Assembly: GCA_015227615.1 (NCBI GenBank)
Contig: JAALGZ010000026.1
Location: 62,001-126,000, forward strand
Length of the DNA: 64,000 nucleotides
Origin: Labyrinthula sp. Ha
Taxonomy: Eukaryota > Sar > Bigyra > Labyrinthulida > Labyrinthulaceae
Direction: 5' to 3'
Made by a program: the position numbers and the translations under genes
Notes under the pieces: generated by a model
Databases searched by the model: none
Told to the model about the DNA's origin: nothing
Seen by the model: only the letters and a program-made list of their open reading frames with translations
Shown here: positions 12,886 to 24,176 of the stretch, piece after piece
Layout: every line of letters starts with the position of its first letter
Numbering within the stretch: the stretch's first letter is position 1

Positions 12886-15734
12886 TTACCCTATCAGGGA
12901 AGAGAGAGAAAGAACCAATGAATTCAACTTGTTTCTAAATTCAACTTTCTCCTTGGCCATAGTTTTTCCAATTTCTTCTGCCGCTAAATGTATTTGCGAT
13001 TGTTCCCCTGTGGTCAAACCAATATCTTCTGTACTTAAAAGCTCTGGAAGAGATAATATAGAATCATCAGAATGTGCAAGTCGTGAAGATATATTCAAAA
13101 GGAAACGCTTGAGCTGAGCTTTTGATGCATTAAACAAATCCTGAGCTTCCTTTTCATTGATCAGTGCACCAAAATTCAAACCTGAGAAACAGCATCGAAG
13201 AATAGATATCCAAGAGACAACGGTCTGTAGAACGGTGCTTAACACCCCAGCACCTTCAATTCCAACAAGAGCAAAGTCCGCAAATAATTTTATTGAACTC
13301 TGCAAATCATTCAACTGAATTTTAAGTAACATTTTGTCATTCTCTAGATCTGAGTTCTTGTCATCAGAAGCAAGCAAAAGAGTTTCGTATAGTTCTATGT
13401 GTTTAAACAAAACCATACCAAACTGTTTTAAAGAAGATATATTTTCAATTTTGCTCGTCGAAATTTCGCCACTTTGCAGCATATTTGCCCTTAGCTTTTG
13501 CTTAAGAGCTGAAACCTCTTGTTTCATAAGAACAGAATTCAAGATCTGTGAAAGTAAGGTGAATCTTTCAACTTCCTTCGCAAGTTTTAAGCTTCGTTCA
13601 TCATTATCCGATAAATTATTTTTATTTCGAACCCGAAACTCAGAAAGAATTCTGCAGTCAATGTTCGAAATGAGCTTTGGAAAATCTATGTCCAATACAT
13701 GTTGGAAAAGTTCTAGATTAGACTTAATATTTGAGATCAAGCTTTTGGCTTGGGCTGAAGAGAGTTTTGCCTTTTCGACTTGTAATCCCTTCTTACTTGA
13801 TTTAGGGATTAAATTGAATATTTTCTGCCTAAACAAGAATAACTGAGCCGACTTAATTTGAAGTGAATATTTGTGTCTCTTTGAAACATGTACTAAGTCC
13901 ACGGCTTTGACAAAATTCTTTTCTTTCAGTGCTTGTTGAATGTATTCAAAATAGCGCAACTCAACAGAAGAATTATAGTCGACTATTTTCTTCAACTGCA
14001 CTAGATAATTAGAATCCAAACCTTTAAAGAGAGCAGGAAGGATTAAGTGACTCAAAGTATCAATTTGAATATTTCCAACTTTTAGCTTAAAGAATTCCTG
14101 CAAAGCTGAAGATGGACAATTCCTTTCCGAATACTGATTAAGCCGAAATAATACCACATTATAATCAAATTCTTCGTTCAAACTGGGTAGAAGAAAATCC
14201 AAAATAGAGAGCTTCACTTCAGTTGAAAAACTATCACAATGCTGGAGACAGAAGAGTGTCAACTCCTTATATGCCAGAGAAACGCTGGAACATCTATTCG
14301 AGAATAAGAACTTAAATAGCGGCCTCCAAATTAAATTATTTTTGTTTTGGGCTAAATCATGAAAACCCAAAAAAATAAAGATGCTCTCTATAGTTAGAAG
14401 GTAACCAGCTCTCTCCTCTAAACTAGCTGCAGTATTCTGCAGTGACTTTTCCTTTAGGGATATCAAATCGGAAATGAAATTTTGAAACTGGGAGCCCGAA
14501 ATACCTTTTAAGATCCCTTGAAATTTTTTTCTGTCCCAAATCTGGGTTTCATATCTAAACCGCCTTCTATGTTTAGTGGACACATTAATGTAATCTGGTC
14601 CGTGGAAAAAAAGTGATTGGCTAATTGGTGGAAATGTAATATTCTTTTCCTCTTTCGAATCTAAAGTGGGACAAAAAGGCAGTAAGAAATTCCGAATTTC
14701 CTTGAAGCAAAATACCTTTGTTCCAAATTTGTTAATGAACAACGTAAGAGATGAAAAGAATTTTTGCAGCCAAATCTGTTTCGCTATTGACAACGGAGAT
14801 ATCTCCTCTGTGAGTAGAAATAGCAACACACGAAAATAGAATGAAATTTTTGTCAAGATAAGGCCTCTACTTAAGTCGGCGTCATCCCCAAGGAGATCTA
14901 AAACAACTATCTCAAAGTCCTTTATTTCATTTTCTTTTTTTTCAGAACTCAGACGTTGCAGAAACCAACATTCAAAAAAACGTGTCCAGATATTAAAATC
15001 CTCATTCCTGTTTCTATCAAGTAATTTTTTATACTTTATGTGGGAATCTTCGAAATTACCAGAAGCAAAATCAATCTCGGCTAATGTTACTTCCTTTTCA
15101 CGAAAGTCCACATCACTTTGTTCAACTAGATTTCTACAGGAAAGAAAGTCTTGCCTGGCAGAATTTAGAATAAGCAAACCATTTTTATCCTTTGTTTTTT
15201 GAAGCAACTTTTCAGCAAAGCTGATGTTTAAATCAGTCCGATTCTGCAAAAATAGCATGCACAAAGCTGAAAAACTAAATTGCTTCGATTTCAAAAGCAA
15301 TGTTTGAGATTTTTTATACATCTCCAAATGAAAATACACAGATATTTCGTCCGTTAAGTAACCAACTTTATCTTTCGGAAAAATGATTGGGATAAAAGAA
15401 AATAACTCAAGCGCTTCTTGATAGTGTTGATTAATAAAAAATACTTTATAAAGTACAGATATTCCATCTAGGCTTTTAAAAGAGAAAAAAAAGTACAGTC
15501 ATTTTCCATTTGCTGGTTATCTTCTGCTGCTTTTTTTACTTGTTTGGATAAGTATCTTGCCAAAGAGAGTGCTTCGTCTGTACGGGAAAGCTTTTCCAGA
15601 GAAAGTGCTTTCACACATTTTGCATAAAAGGAAGAAACTAAAGATTTGTGGTTGGATACTCGAAGGGCAGCTTTGTAATTGCGGCCTTCGAAGTAATGTG
15701 TTAATTCATCAAGTTTGTTATTTCCATAATCCAT
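12886..15734 (-). CDS. NAA25: NatB N-acetyltransferase auxiliary subunit (NAA25/MDM20-like)
   Basis: The non-catalytic subunit of NatB, which holds the NAA20 catalytic subunit at the ribosome for N-terminal acetylation of Met-Asp/Glu/Asn/Gln starts. The N-terminus has the family's TPR pattern: a short helix pair around residues 5-30 (LDELTHYFEGRNYKAALRV), then VKALSLEKLSRTDEALSLA, and after the intron VLYKVFFINQHYQEALELF. The remainder is a long helical superstructure with leucine-rich helices. The gene is two exons: 15734-15497 and 15467-12886, split by a 29-nt GT-AG intron; spliced length is exactly 940 codons, giving 939 aa, close to human NAA25. The start is the first ATG in frame (MDYGNNK); a TTG lies six codons upstream. 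The stop is TAA. The intron restores the frame without loss of TPR residues. Confidence 0.82.
15468..15496 (-). other. 29-nt intron in NAA25
   Basis: Begins GTACTTTT and ends GCCTAG, with a polypyrimidine run between. It contains a stop in the upstream frame. Removing it joins ...MEND to YGISVLYKV in one frame, as expected for the second and third TPR helices of the NAA25 family. Splicing is inferred, not observed. Confidence 0.8.
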
Positions 15735-18700
15735 CGATTTGTGTGATTTCAATTGCCCAAATATTATGCACCGACAAAATCGCTAATAGCGTCACATTCT
15801 TAATACATATGACGTGGCAAAATGTAAACCAACCATCAGAGAAAAGAAATATTCTATTATGATAAGAGAATGAAGTGTATATATTTACTTAAGGAAAGAC
15901 TAGGAAAATAGACAATATGTTTTTCGTAGAGATATTATATATTAAGGCACATAACTAATACAACTGGAGGAAAGAAGTGCTTTATAGATTGTTTCATAGC
16001 AGCTCAGGTCAGTTAACTTACTTGGTGTCATGTAAGAAGTTAACCTAATATGTGAAACTTATTAGCTTATGGATAGAATAGATTAGAATAAAGTAAAGGT
16101 TATTTCTTAATTTGGCAATGATTTAAAACCTGAGAAAGAGCGAGCAAAAGAAATAACCTTCCCCAACCGCGATTAGCAAATACACATACAATTACAGTTC
16201 ACTGTAGGTAAGAACAGAAAAATTGGGTACTAAATAGGGATTGAAGCAACATAGAAGCATTTTTTAGTAAATTAAAATCTTACTAAGCAAAAAAATAGAA
16301 TATTCTCTAACACAAGAGCCTTGGCATGACCAAATCAGCCGACTAGAAAGCAAAGCAAAGACAAGTTCAGAGGTAAAACAATAAACTTGTGGTAACATAA
16401 AACAACCCAAGTATCTCGGCATATTGTAGTTTTGTAACAAAATTATTTTTGAATCAACTATTTTCTGCGCTATATTTCTATTTGGTCAATGAGGAATTTC
16501 ACTAGAAGTAACCTACTCTTCATCAGCTAGGCACTATCTGAAAAAGTTTTGAAAAAACCGATATTATCAACTATTCATAATTGGAAATATAATTAATTCT
16601 TTTTTTATGCACCCCTAGTGCTTAATTTCATTTTACTTGTACATTTTAAATGCTTGCAATATGACACTTCATTTGAATTGCTCCTTGGAAGCTGCCAAAT
16701 TCAGCTCATCAGAAAAGCGACTCCAGGTTTCTCCCTTAGTAACCTGAAATTCTATTCCATGTGTTGAAATAATAATCCTTTGAGACCTGAGCGTGCTTTA
16801 GGAATACCTTTTCTATTTTTCATATTTCTATAACCGTGGCATACAAACTTAGTAGAAGGGGTGCAGAGTGATTCCTAATGAAGGACTAAATCAATCTTAT
16901 GAGAAGATTGTGAGCAATTGAGCGAGCTTCAATACTACGTGGAGTGAGGGATTAGCAAAAATAGTAAGATTATTGCGAAGTTGACTGGGGATTATTCAGG
17001 ACCTTTTGAGGAAATGAAGATTCCTATTCAGGACATTCAATTTATTTAATGAACTTTGGCATCCTTAAGAGTTACAGAATTTGCTTTGAGTGAGTTTGAA
17101 ACTGATGATATGAAATGCCATAACGCTAGTTTCCCTTAAACCTGTACCCGATTTAGTTGATTCTACATAAAGTAACCCATTATCCGCAAGTTGGAATAGC
17201 CATTTTCTTCAGATTCTGCCTTCTTCATTATTGTATCTGAATAAGATGTAGTAAAACCAAATATATTCTTCCTTTGGAGGGAGTTGTTGTACGCTTTTTG
17301 CTATATCTCTATTTGGTTGAAGTTTCCGTTGTAGTCAATATTAATCTGTGACAATTAGCTTTGTGTTACCGGGTATTGAAGTAAACTTGTATCATTCTCG
17401 TTGCTGTAAGATTTTCAAGTAAACCAAAACTTGATATTCAAGCCACTTGGTTTGAATACATGCAATTTTCCATATTTGAAATACTCGAGCATTGAATGCT
17501 TCCTGAGATCTGAAAAAAAATTGTTGTAGCTCCAGACAAGTATTAACGCTTCTATTGGAAATCTTACTTTGACATTATTCCGCATGTATTTTTTACCAAT
17601 CCCCGATAATCCATATTTCTAAACATAATCATTTTATGCTTATGCAATAAATAAACCAGAATGAGAGAGGTTTAGCAAAGATATAGTTTTTAGGCACATT
17701 TTTTTGCTCTGTAGAGCGCTTCTAGGGAAAAAATGTGCTCAAAGGCTGAGTTGTTACTACCAGGTTAGGTGATTATTACTTTTAGATCTACTTGAGTTTC
17801 CAAATCATACAGCAAAAGTAATGAAGTGTTGTATGAGGTCTTAATGCATGTCTTAAGAGATCGCTATGAAGATACTAAATGACGAGGCATAAGAAAACAA
17901 GAATGGTTTTGCTCTACACTATGTGCTCTTAGTGTTAAGGATTTAATAAATTTTATATTAAATAAACATGAATAAGGAGTGAATGCATTAAGTGCTGGTT
18001 AGTAAATAGAATGGATCAGTTAAGGAAATATTTCTTTTTTCATGCAAGGCGTTATTTATTTCTGCATACTAATAGGCTCAAGTTCAATATTTGCTCTACG
18101 AGGAAAATTAACCCATGTGATTTCTTAGGGGAAAACTGGGGTATGGCGGAAGTTCAACCTTCTTTCAATACGTCCAATGTCATATAAATACCATACTATT
18201 GCTCATTTCTTTTTAAACTGGCCTATTGTTGATGATATTATTTATCATCAGCTGAAAAAACAGAGAATTTATCCCGAAACAAATCTACTTATTGAAAGCA
18301 ACTAAATAGTTTCCTGCAGATCTTGACCTGTGAAATGTAAGAGAAATAATATCGTAGGATACTAAAGTGGGATATACAATGAATAAGTATAATTTGTACA
18401 TCATGATGCCAAAGTATATGAAGCTATGAGCTATAGCTTTCAATTTTTTACAGATAAACTTATTTAGTTTGACATTAGGTTGTATATTTATTGTATTATG
18501 ATCTAAGTTACCACTGAGGTTGAACAGACAAAAGCAATTTGCGATGCCAAAAAAGGTTTATAACCTGCATAAGCTATGTAGAAACCAGGTTGGAGATGTT
18601 ATGATGTCAGTTTCAGTTTCTGAAGTAGCTAATGTTTAAGGCCTAAGCGGTAATATACTGAATGTGCATAAACTGTTGTCTTCAATAAAGTGAGCTGTTT

Positions 18701-20205
18701 GCGAATGAACAATTGTGACTGGATTTTACAGTGTCATCAATAAAAATTTATGAAACTATAATTTTATTTCTTCAATTGATAGAGTTTGTACTACTGGTAC
18801 TGACTACAGTTTAACTAGAGGCCTGATTCTTACTATAAACCGGTTTAAGGTATGAGAGTACGAGCATGATTGGAAAAACTCTTGCCACAGGCTATATTAC
18901 ACACTATAGAAAGTAGCTACTATATATATATATACAAATTTTCTAATCTTGAGAAAGGTACATAACTTTAAGGCTAAGCTAATTTATATTCCATGATATA
19001 TTTCTACTTTTCCCAATCCAAATCGAACAGAAAGTACCTTTCTGGTGATTATTCTCTTTGTATTTGCAAGAATCCAAGGATTATTCTTACTGTTGATAAA
19101 TAGCATGATGGGAAGATTTATCCTCTCACTTAGAAATATAATTTTATTTGGGTAATTATGTTTTGAATCCTACTACATATAGTACAGAGAAACATGTTCT
19201 TGCCCATGTTACCCTTTACAGGAGGATATTCACATGTCCTTTATGAAGAACCCAGTGATTCACTTTCAAAGAAAATTTCCAAAATATAAACTTACATACC
19301 TGATAGAAGAATCATTGCTTTGAATGTTATTTATTTTTGGCAATTATTTAATATTTAAGTTCTATATGTCACCTGCGAGCCGTGTCAACAGTTCAAAGTG
19401 AACCAGTCTTCAGCTCTTCAGATCTATCCTTGAATTTTGTATGTACTATAAGTTACATGTAGATATTATAACAATAGTTTTCTTAATCTAAAAATAATAT
19501 TAGATTTTTTTTAATCTCGGCAGAATTTGTAGTAAGACAGAAGAAATGTATTTTGCTGCTCTTCTGCCTGAAAGGGTTTGAATATACTAATTTTCCCTCT
19601 GGTATATTACTTTCTGATTCATTTATCCTTAACAAAGTTATTCTATTTGAAAATAATATATAAATTACTACGTTGTACCTTTTGCAACCAAACATTTTCC
19701 GGGTACTTTTGTAGCTGCTGTTTCTTCCGTGTGCAGCCCATCCAAGCACAAAGAAGTCATTATCAACTGCAAAGACCAAGATCCGAGGATTAATGTATTG
19801 AACTTCACATTTATAAATACTCGCTTATGTATACAAGGCTCTGTTTCATAAAAACTGTCATAGTAGTTTACACAAGGATATAGGGCTCTTATCTATAGAG
19901 CAATGATTGTCTTTATTCTCATCTTCACAGTACTGCATTACCGTATATCACCCTGCCACGTCGACTAGCAATATTGAATTACCCTTTCATTCACAAATTT
20001 TCAATACTGGAATGAATAACAAAAATACGAACCCAACTGAATAAACAATACTGCCTTCTAAATAAAGAACAAAAATAACCATATAGCCTGAATCTCAATT
20101 AATCTATATATTTTTAATTGAAACTCCTTTACAAGTTCCGTAAAAACTACTCAAGTTTTTCTCTTGCTTAACTTAACTTCGCCATTCGCAAAAAATTTTA
20201 CCCTA
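15735..20205. other. No recognisable gene
   Basis: About 4.5 kb of AT-rich spacer. Only short open stretches occur (for example 19.48-19.79 kb on both strands) and none shows a motif. A short TA dinucleotide run lies near 18.92 kb. The promoter of the ADAM-like gene must lie at the right-hand end, but I see no distinctive element. Confidence 0.5.
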
Positions 20206-22320
20206 ATGCAATTCAAAACAAGCTACACAAAATCAAAAACTTTATGCCTTTTATTCCTTTCATCTTTCCTTTCTCTCTCAATCTCTAGTGAACTTTTATT
20301 TCTCTCGGAAGATTCTAGTTCTCTCACTCTAAAACTTCCAAAAACTACATTTAGTCAAAACCTAATAAACACAACACAAAACTCTTTTTTAACTGAAGAA
20401 CACTTTGAAGCATTTAATCTGATAACATTTAATAAATTATCACCAAAATTATGTCCTATACAATCTATTGTACATATTTATACAGGAACAACATCCTCAA
20501 ACTTCATAAAAAGAAATACAACACACTTTGAATGCAACTCTTACCAAACAAAAGACAAAAATTCAACACTTACTTTATCTTATTTTTCAACAGAATTAAA
20601 ATTCATCGCAAGTGGTGTTATTAATGGAAAAGCATTTACTTTGGTTGAAAACAATATTACCTTTCATGAAGACAACGTGGATTCAAAAGAAATTCAACCA
20701 TTTTGTGGTGTCAAAGATAAAAATATAGGATATCATAAAACGGAAAGATTTCTTGAGGTTGAACAATGGAGTAACTGTTATACTGCAGATGATAAGCCTC
20801 ATGTTTTGACCTTGGGTGCGGTTATTGGTTTGAAACTTTTTAAAAAACTTGATTTCAACCAAGATCTTGCTCTTGAATATGTTGAATCAATAGTAAATCA
20901 AGCAAATATTATTTATGCAAATCAACTCAATATTTACCTTAGTGTGAAATCTTTCTGGTTTCCTGAAAAAGATGAAAGTGCATCAAATTACCTGGCTAGA
21001 AGTTTCGACAATGAAGATTGTGATTTAACAATAAGGCAACAATTTTCATCATTTATAGCTGCTGAAAAACCTTCAGAAACTGGAATTTGGCATCTTTTCG
21101 ATAATTGTTATCATGCGAATAAAGATGTTGATTCAACAGCTGGATTAGCGCAAGTTGGTAATGTATGTGCTGGTAATGGAGGAAATAGTATAAGTTATTT
21201 TGTAAATGAAGGACGAAATTTTTTGACCTTTGCTCATGAAATTGGACATAATTTTGGGGCTGCGCATTCGTTTGAAAATGGTGTCGGAACAACCGGAGGA
21301 ATAATGGATTACTCAAATGGACTCTTTGAAGGTGAGTATCAATTTAATAGTCCACTAAGAAAAGAAGAGATCTGTGAAATTTTACAATCTAGAGTTAATG
21401 ATGAAGAATGTACTAGTTTAATAAAAGTGCAGGAAGTGGAATTAGATCAGGGGTGTGAATGTGATCCAGAGAATGAGTGTTGTGGAAATAATTGTAAGTT
21501 TTTAGAAACAAGTCATGAAAATTTATGTACTTTGGAATTAGGTAAATCTGGATACTGTTCAAATGGAAGATGTTTGGATAACTTTTGTTCTACATTGAGT
21601 AATGGTGGATTATGTGGAATTAGAGTTGGAAATTCTTGTGTGCAAAGTTGTTCAGGAGATGATGATCCAGATGATTGCATGAGTTATAATATTTTTGAAG
21701 AGGATGGAAGAATAAAAAATAAAGTATTAGATGGATCAAGATGTAAGTTTGAGAATGGAACTTTTGGAGAGTGTCAAGATGCAGAATGTGTTATGATTGA
21801 GGAAGAAGAGAAAACAGGTGGAACACTTCGAACAGATGGGGAAAGCGTGAATGGATTTGGATATTTTATGTTTGGAGTCTTTTTGGTTGTTTTATTTGGA
21901 GGTGTTTCATCTGTTTTACTGATTATTTTCCTAAGAAATAATAAAGTTGTGAATAAACCAAAAAATAAAGAAATTTCAATTGTAAAAGAAAAAATAAATA
22001 ACTTACAAGTTGTAGTAAAAAACGTTGGAACTAGAATAAGTGAAAAGCAGAAAAAGTTGCGTAGATTACAAAAATCTAGAATGAAGAATTCTTTTTATGT
22101 GGATTCTGAGAATAATACAGAAAGTAAAGTTGTTCCAAAAGAAGATAAAATATTGCATTCATATGCAGAAAGTAGAGAAAGACAAAGAAGAATTGCAAAA
22201 TTTTTATCTAGAAAAAACCAACATAATCAAGCCCAGAATAATTCAGATCTAGTTGTAGAACCCTCTCCATATAGAAAAGTGTTTCATGAAATGAAAAATC
22301 AGAATAATTTAGATGTGTAA
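20206..22320 (+). CDS. ADAM-like membrane metalloprotease (adamalysin family)
   Basis: A zinc protease expected at the cell surface, where ADAM10/17-type enzymes shed membrane proteins. Starting at the ATG at 20206 (MQFKTSYTKS) gives 704 aa; a TTG 14 codons upstream is in frame. In order: a signal peptide at about residues 8-28 (LCLLFLSSFLSLSIS); a prodomain; the catalytic domain with the full zinc site HEIGHNFGAAH at about 344-354 and a Met-turn (GIMDYS) about 20 residues later; a Cys-rich disintegrin-like segment (CECDPENECCGNNC, about 425-440) and further Cys-rich sequence; one transmembrane segment at about 551-577; and a basic, coiled-coil-prone cytoplasmic tail rich in Lys/Arg/Asn. All three His and the Glu are present, so it should be active. 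The layout matches ADAM10/17 more than ADAMTS. Tail to tail with the Roco gene, 65 bp apart. Stop TAA. Confidence 0.87.
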   Translation: MQFKTSYTKSKTLCLLFLSSFLSLSISSELLFLSEDSSSLTLKLPKTTFSQNLINTTQNSFLTEEHFEAFNLITFNKLSPKLCPIQSIVHIYTGTTSSNFIKRNTTHFECNSYQTKDKNSTLTLSYFSTELKFIASGVINGKAFTLVENNITFHEDNVDSKEIQPFCGVKDKNIGYHKTERFLEVEQWSNCYTADDKPHVLTLGAVIGLKLFKKLDFNQDLALEYVESIVNQANIIYANQLNIYLSVKSFWFPEKDESASNYLARSFDNEDCDLTIRQQFSSFIAAEKPSETGIWHLFDNCYHANKDVDSTAGLAQVGNVCAGNGGNSISYFVNEGRNFLTFAHEIGHNFGAAHSFENGVGTTGGIMDYSNGLFEGEYQFNSPLRKEEICEILQSRVNDEECTSLIKVQEVELDQGCECDPENECCGNNCKFLETSHENLCTLELGKSGYCSNGRCLDNFCSTLSNGGLCGIRVGNSCVQSCSGDDDPDDCMSYNIFEEDGRIKNKVLDGSRCKFENGTFGECQDAECVMIEEEEKTGGTLRTDGESVNGFGYFMFGVFLVVLFGGVSSVLLIIFLRNNKVVNKPKNKEISIVKEKINNLQVVVKNVGTRISEKQKKLRRLQKSRMKNSFYVDSENNTESKVVPKEDKILHSYAESRERQRRIAKFLSRKNQHNQAQNNSDLVVEPSPYRKVFHEMKNQNNLDV

Positions 22321-22385
22321 ACTTATGCTTAAGAAAGATTATTTTCAAAAGTATATTTTGTTTTTCTTATTGACTGAAAATTTGT

Positions 22386-24176
22386 TTACAAATTAAATGC
22401 ATCTAAACCAAATATCTCAAACTCCTCCTTAACTCTTCTTCTTAATTTTTTTTCAACTTTTCTTATTATATTCTTTACTATATTATGATTCCCTTGAACT
22501 ATACTAAAGCAAATAATTGCATCTGTCTTATAAAATACATCAAACAAACAATTTGTTCCAAGAATTATTCGGGAAAACCCTTTATATAAAAGAAATTCCA
22601 TAACTCCACTTTGAACTTGCAAAATTCCAACAATTTGAACAAAAGTTGATAATCGTACACTCTCTGTAAAAACAAACTCAATATCATGTGTAAACGGTGG
22701 ATTAATCCTCTCAGTTAAAGGTGGAAGAAGCTCTGGAAGAACATACTCATCTACTTTGTCTTCTACAGGTATAAGAATCAAACTTTCAATCGCAAGTTGA
22801 AGAATATATTTCTTTTCTATTTCTGTATAACTTTTTAGTAAAATACTCATTAATTCTCTACTTAGTATTCCAGTATCAACATATTTTCTATATAAACGAA
22901 ATTTTATACTTGGAATTCTAAAAGCAAGTTGATGAAAACTTGGATCTCGTATAAATTTACCTATAGCTTGAGCAAGATAAGAAGGAGCAAAAAATATAAA
23001 GTTCTCATTATCTTCTAGTTCTAAGTTAGGAAAATAGCATATTATCCCAGATTTAGAATATATTTCAAGCATATTTTGAACTTCTTCCTCATCAAAACCA
23101 CAGTCAAGAGCTTTAGCTATGAATTCGATTAATATGTTTAAATTACTTTGCTCTCTGCAATTATCAAGGAATAGTAACCAAGAAGTTTTTACTTTGAAAG
23201 TAAGAAAACCTTTTCGATCGACTCCAGAAGCTCCAGAAACAATACTAGTTACTTTATTTTTTATCTGCTTTATTTCCTTTGAATTTACTCCCTCTGCATT
23301 TTCAATAGGAAAAAAGCATTTTTCTTCATTTTCAAGCAAATATAAGTTTTTTGAAAAAGGACTTAAAAACTTTGTAATCTTCTTATTAATTTCTTCCAAA
23401 TTTACATCTTTGGAATTTTTTCGTTTATATTTTTCCAAAAATGTTCCAATGCAAACTATTTTTCCTTCAGGTGCATTTCTTGAGATACTGTCACACCAAA
23501 ACTTCATTCTTTGCAAATCATTTTCTGTAGCTTTGGACATGTTAAAAACTAAAAAATAAAGCGCATTTGAGTGCATAAAAATATGATGAACCGACGAAAA
23601 TATTTCCTGGCCACCAAAATCATACACCCGAAAATACAAATCCTGAGTATTGAATGTTGGTGTAGCAGTTTTCATTGTTTCAATAAAATTTTCATCCGCA
23701 ATAGTTCGTGTAAGAATTTCATCTTCAAAATTTAATTGATATCTATTTTCATCTTCTAGATTAGGGTCAAAATCATGACAAATCTTCCAAGGAAGACTGT
23801 TTTTAACTCTTTGGACACTTAAATCATATTTTGATATTGAACTCCATTTGTAAACATAAGGATCTATACCAAATATATCGATATCGTTTAATAAAAGAGT
23901 TGATTCATTATTTAATAAAAATTTTCTGTCGAATAAAGTTCTGATTGTAGAAGTTTTTCCTACCCTTCCATCACCCATGAAAAATACTTGAGCTTCATTC
24001 AGTGGTGTATCTTTATCAAGTTTATCTCTTAAACTACTTTTCACATAATTTGCCAGTCTTTGTCTTAACATGTTTCTCTTGAAATAATTTTCTTTTGTAA
24101 TTTCGAACAAAATAAGTGTTTCATGACAATCAATTAATACTTGGAGTTCAGTCAACTCTTTCTTTTCCATATTCAT
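22386..24176 (-). CDS. Roco-family GTPase (Roc-COR protein)
   Basis: A 596-aa Ras-of-complex GTPase with a COR dimerisation module, the core of LRRK2-type proteins, but without visible leucine-rich repeats, kinase or WD40 parts. I start it at the ATG giving MNMEKKELTELQ; a TTG five codons upstream is in frame. Residues 68-75 hold the P-loop (GDGRVGKT). The switch II motif DFGGQE is at about 186-191, followed by the typical VHHIFMHSNALYFLVFN. The G4 position reads GTFLEKY where the family usually has TKxD or THLD, so guanine specificity could be altered. The rest (about 320-596) fits COR-A and COR-B, with a winged-helix-like stretch around YLAQAIGKFIRD. Stop TAA. It is likely a cytosolic switch; the partner is unknown. 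Confidence 0.85.
   Translation of the reverse strand: MNMEKKELTELQVLIDCHETLILFEITKENYFKRNMLRQRLANYVKSSLRDKLDKDTPLNEAQVFFMGDGRVGKTSTIRTLFDRKFLLNNESTLLLNDIDIFGIDPYVYKWSSISKYDLSVQRVKNSLPWKICHDFDPNLEDENRYQLNFEDEILTRTIADENFIETMKTATPTFNTQDLYFRVYDFGGQEIFSSVHHIFMHSNALYFLVFNMSKATENDLQRMKFWCDSISRNAPEGKIVCIGTFLEKYKRKNSKDVNLEEINKKITKFLSPFSKNLYLLENEEKCFFPIENAEGVNSKEIKQIKNKVTSIVSGASGVDRKGFLTFKVKTSWLLFLDNCREQSNLNILIEFIAKALDCGFDEEEVQNMLEIYSKSGIICYFPNLELEDNENFIFFAPSYLAQAIGKFIRDPSFHQLAFRIPSIKFRLYRKYVDTGILSRELMSILLKSYTEIEKKYILQLAIESLILIPVEDKVDEYVLPELLPPLTERINPPFTHDIEFVFTESVRLSTFVQIVGILQVQSGVMEFLLYKGFSRIILGTNCLFDVFYKTDAIICFSIVQGNHNIVKNIIRKVEKKLRRRVKEEFEIFGLDAFNL

Noticed and set aside
13334-13846. 170-codon plus-strand frame inside NAA25
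   Set aside because: Antisense shadow of the NAA25 coding frame.
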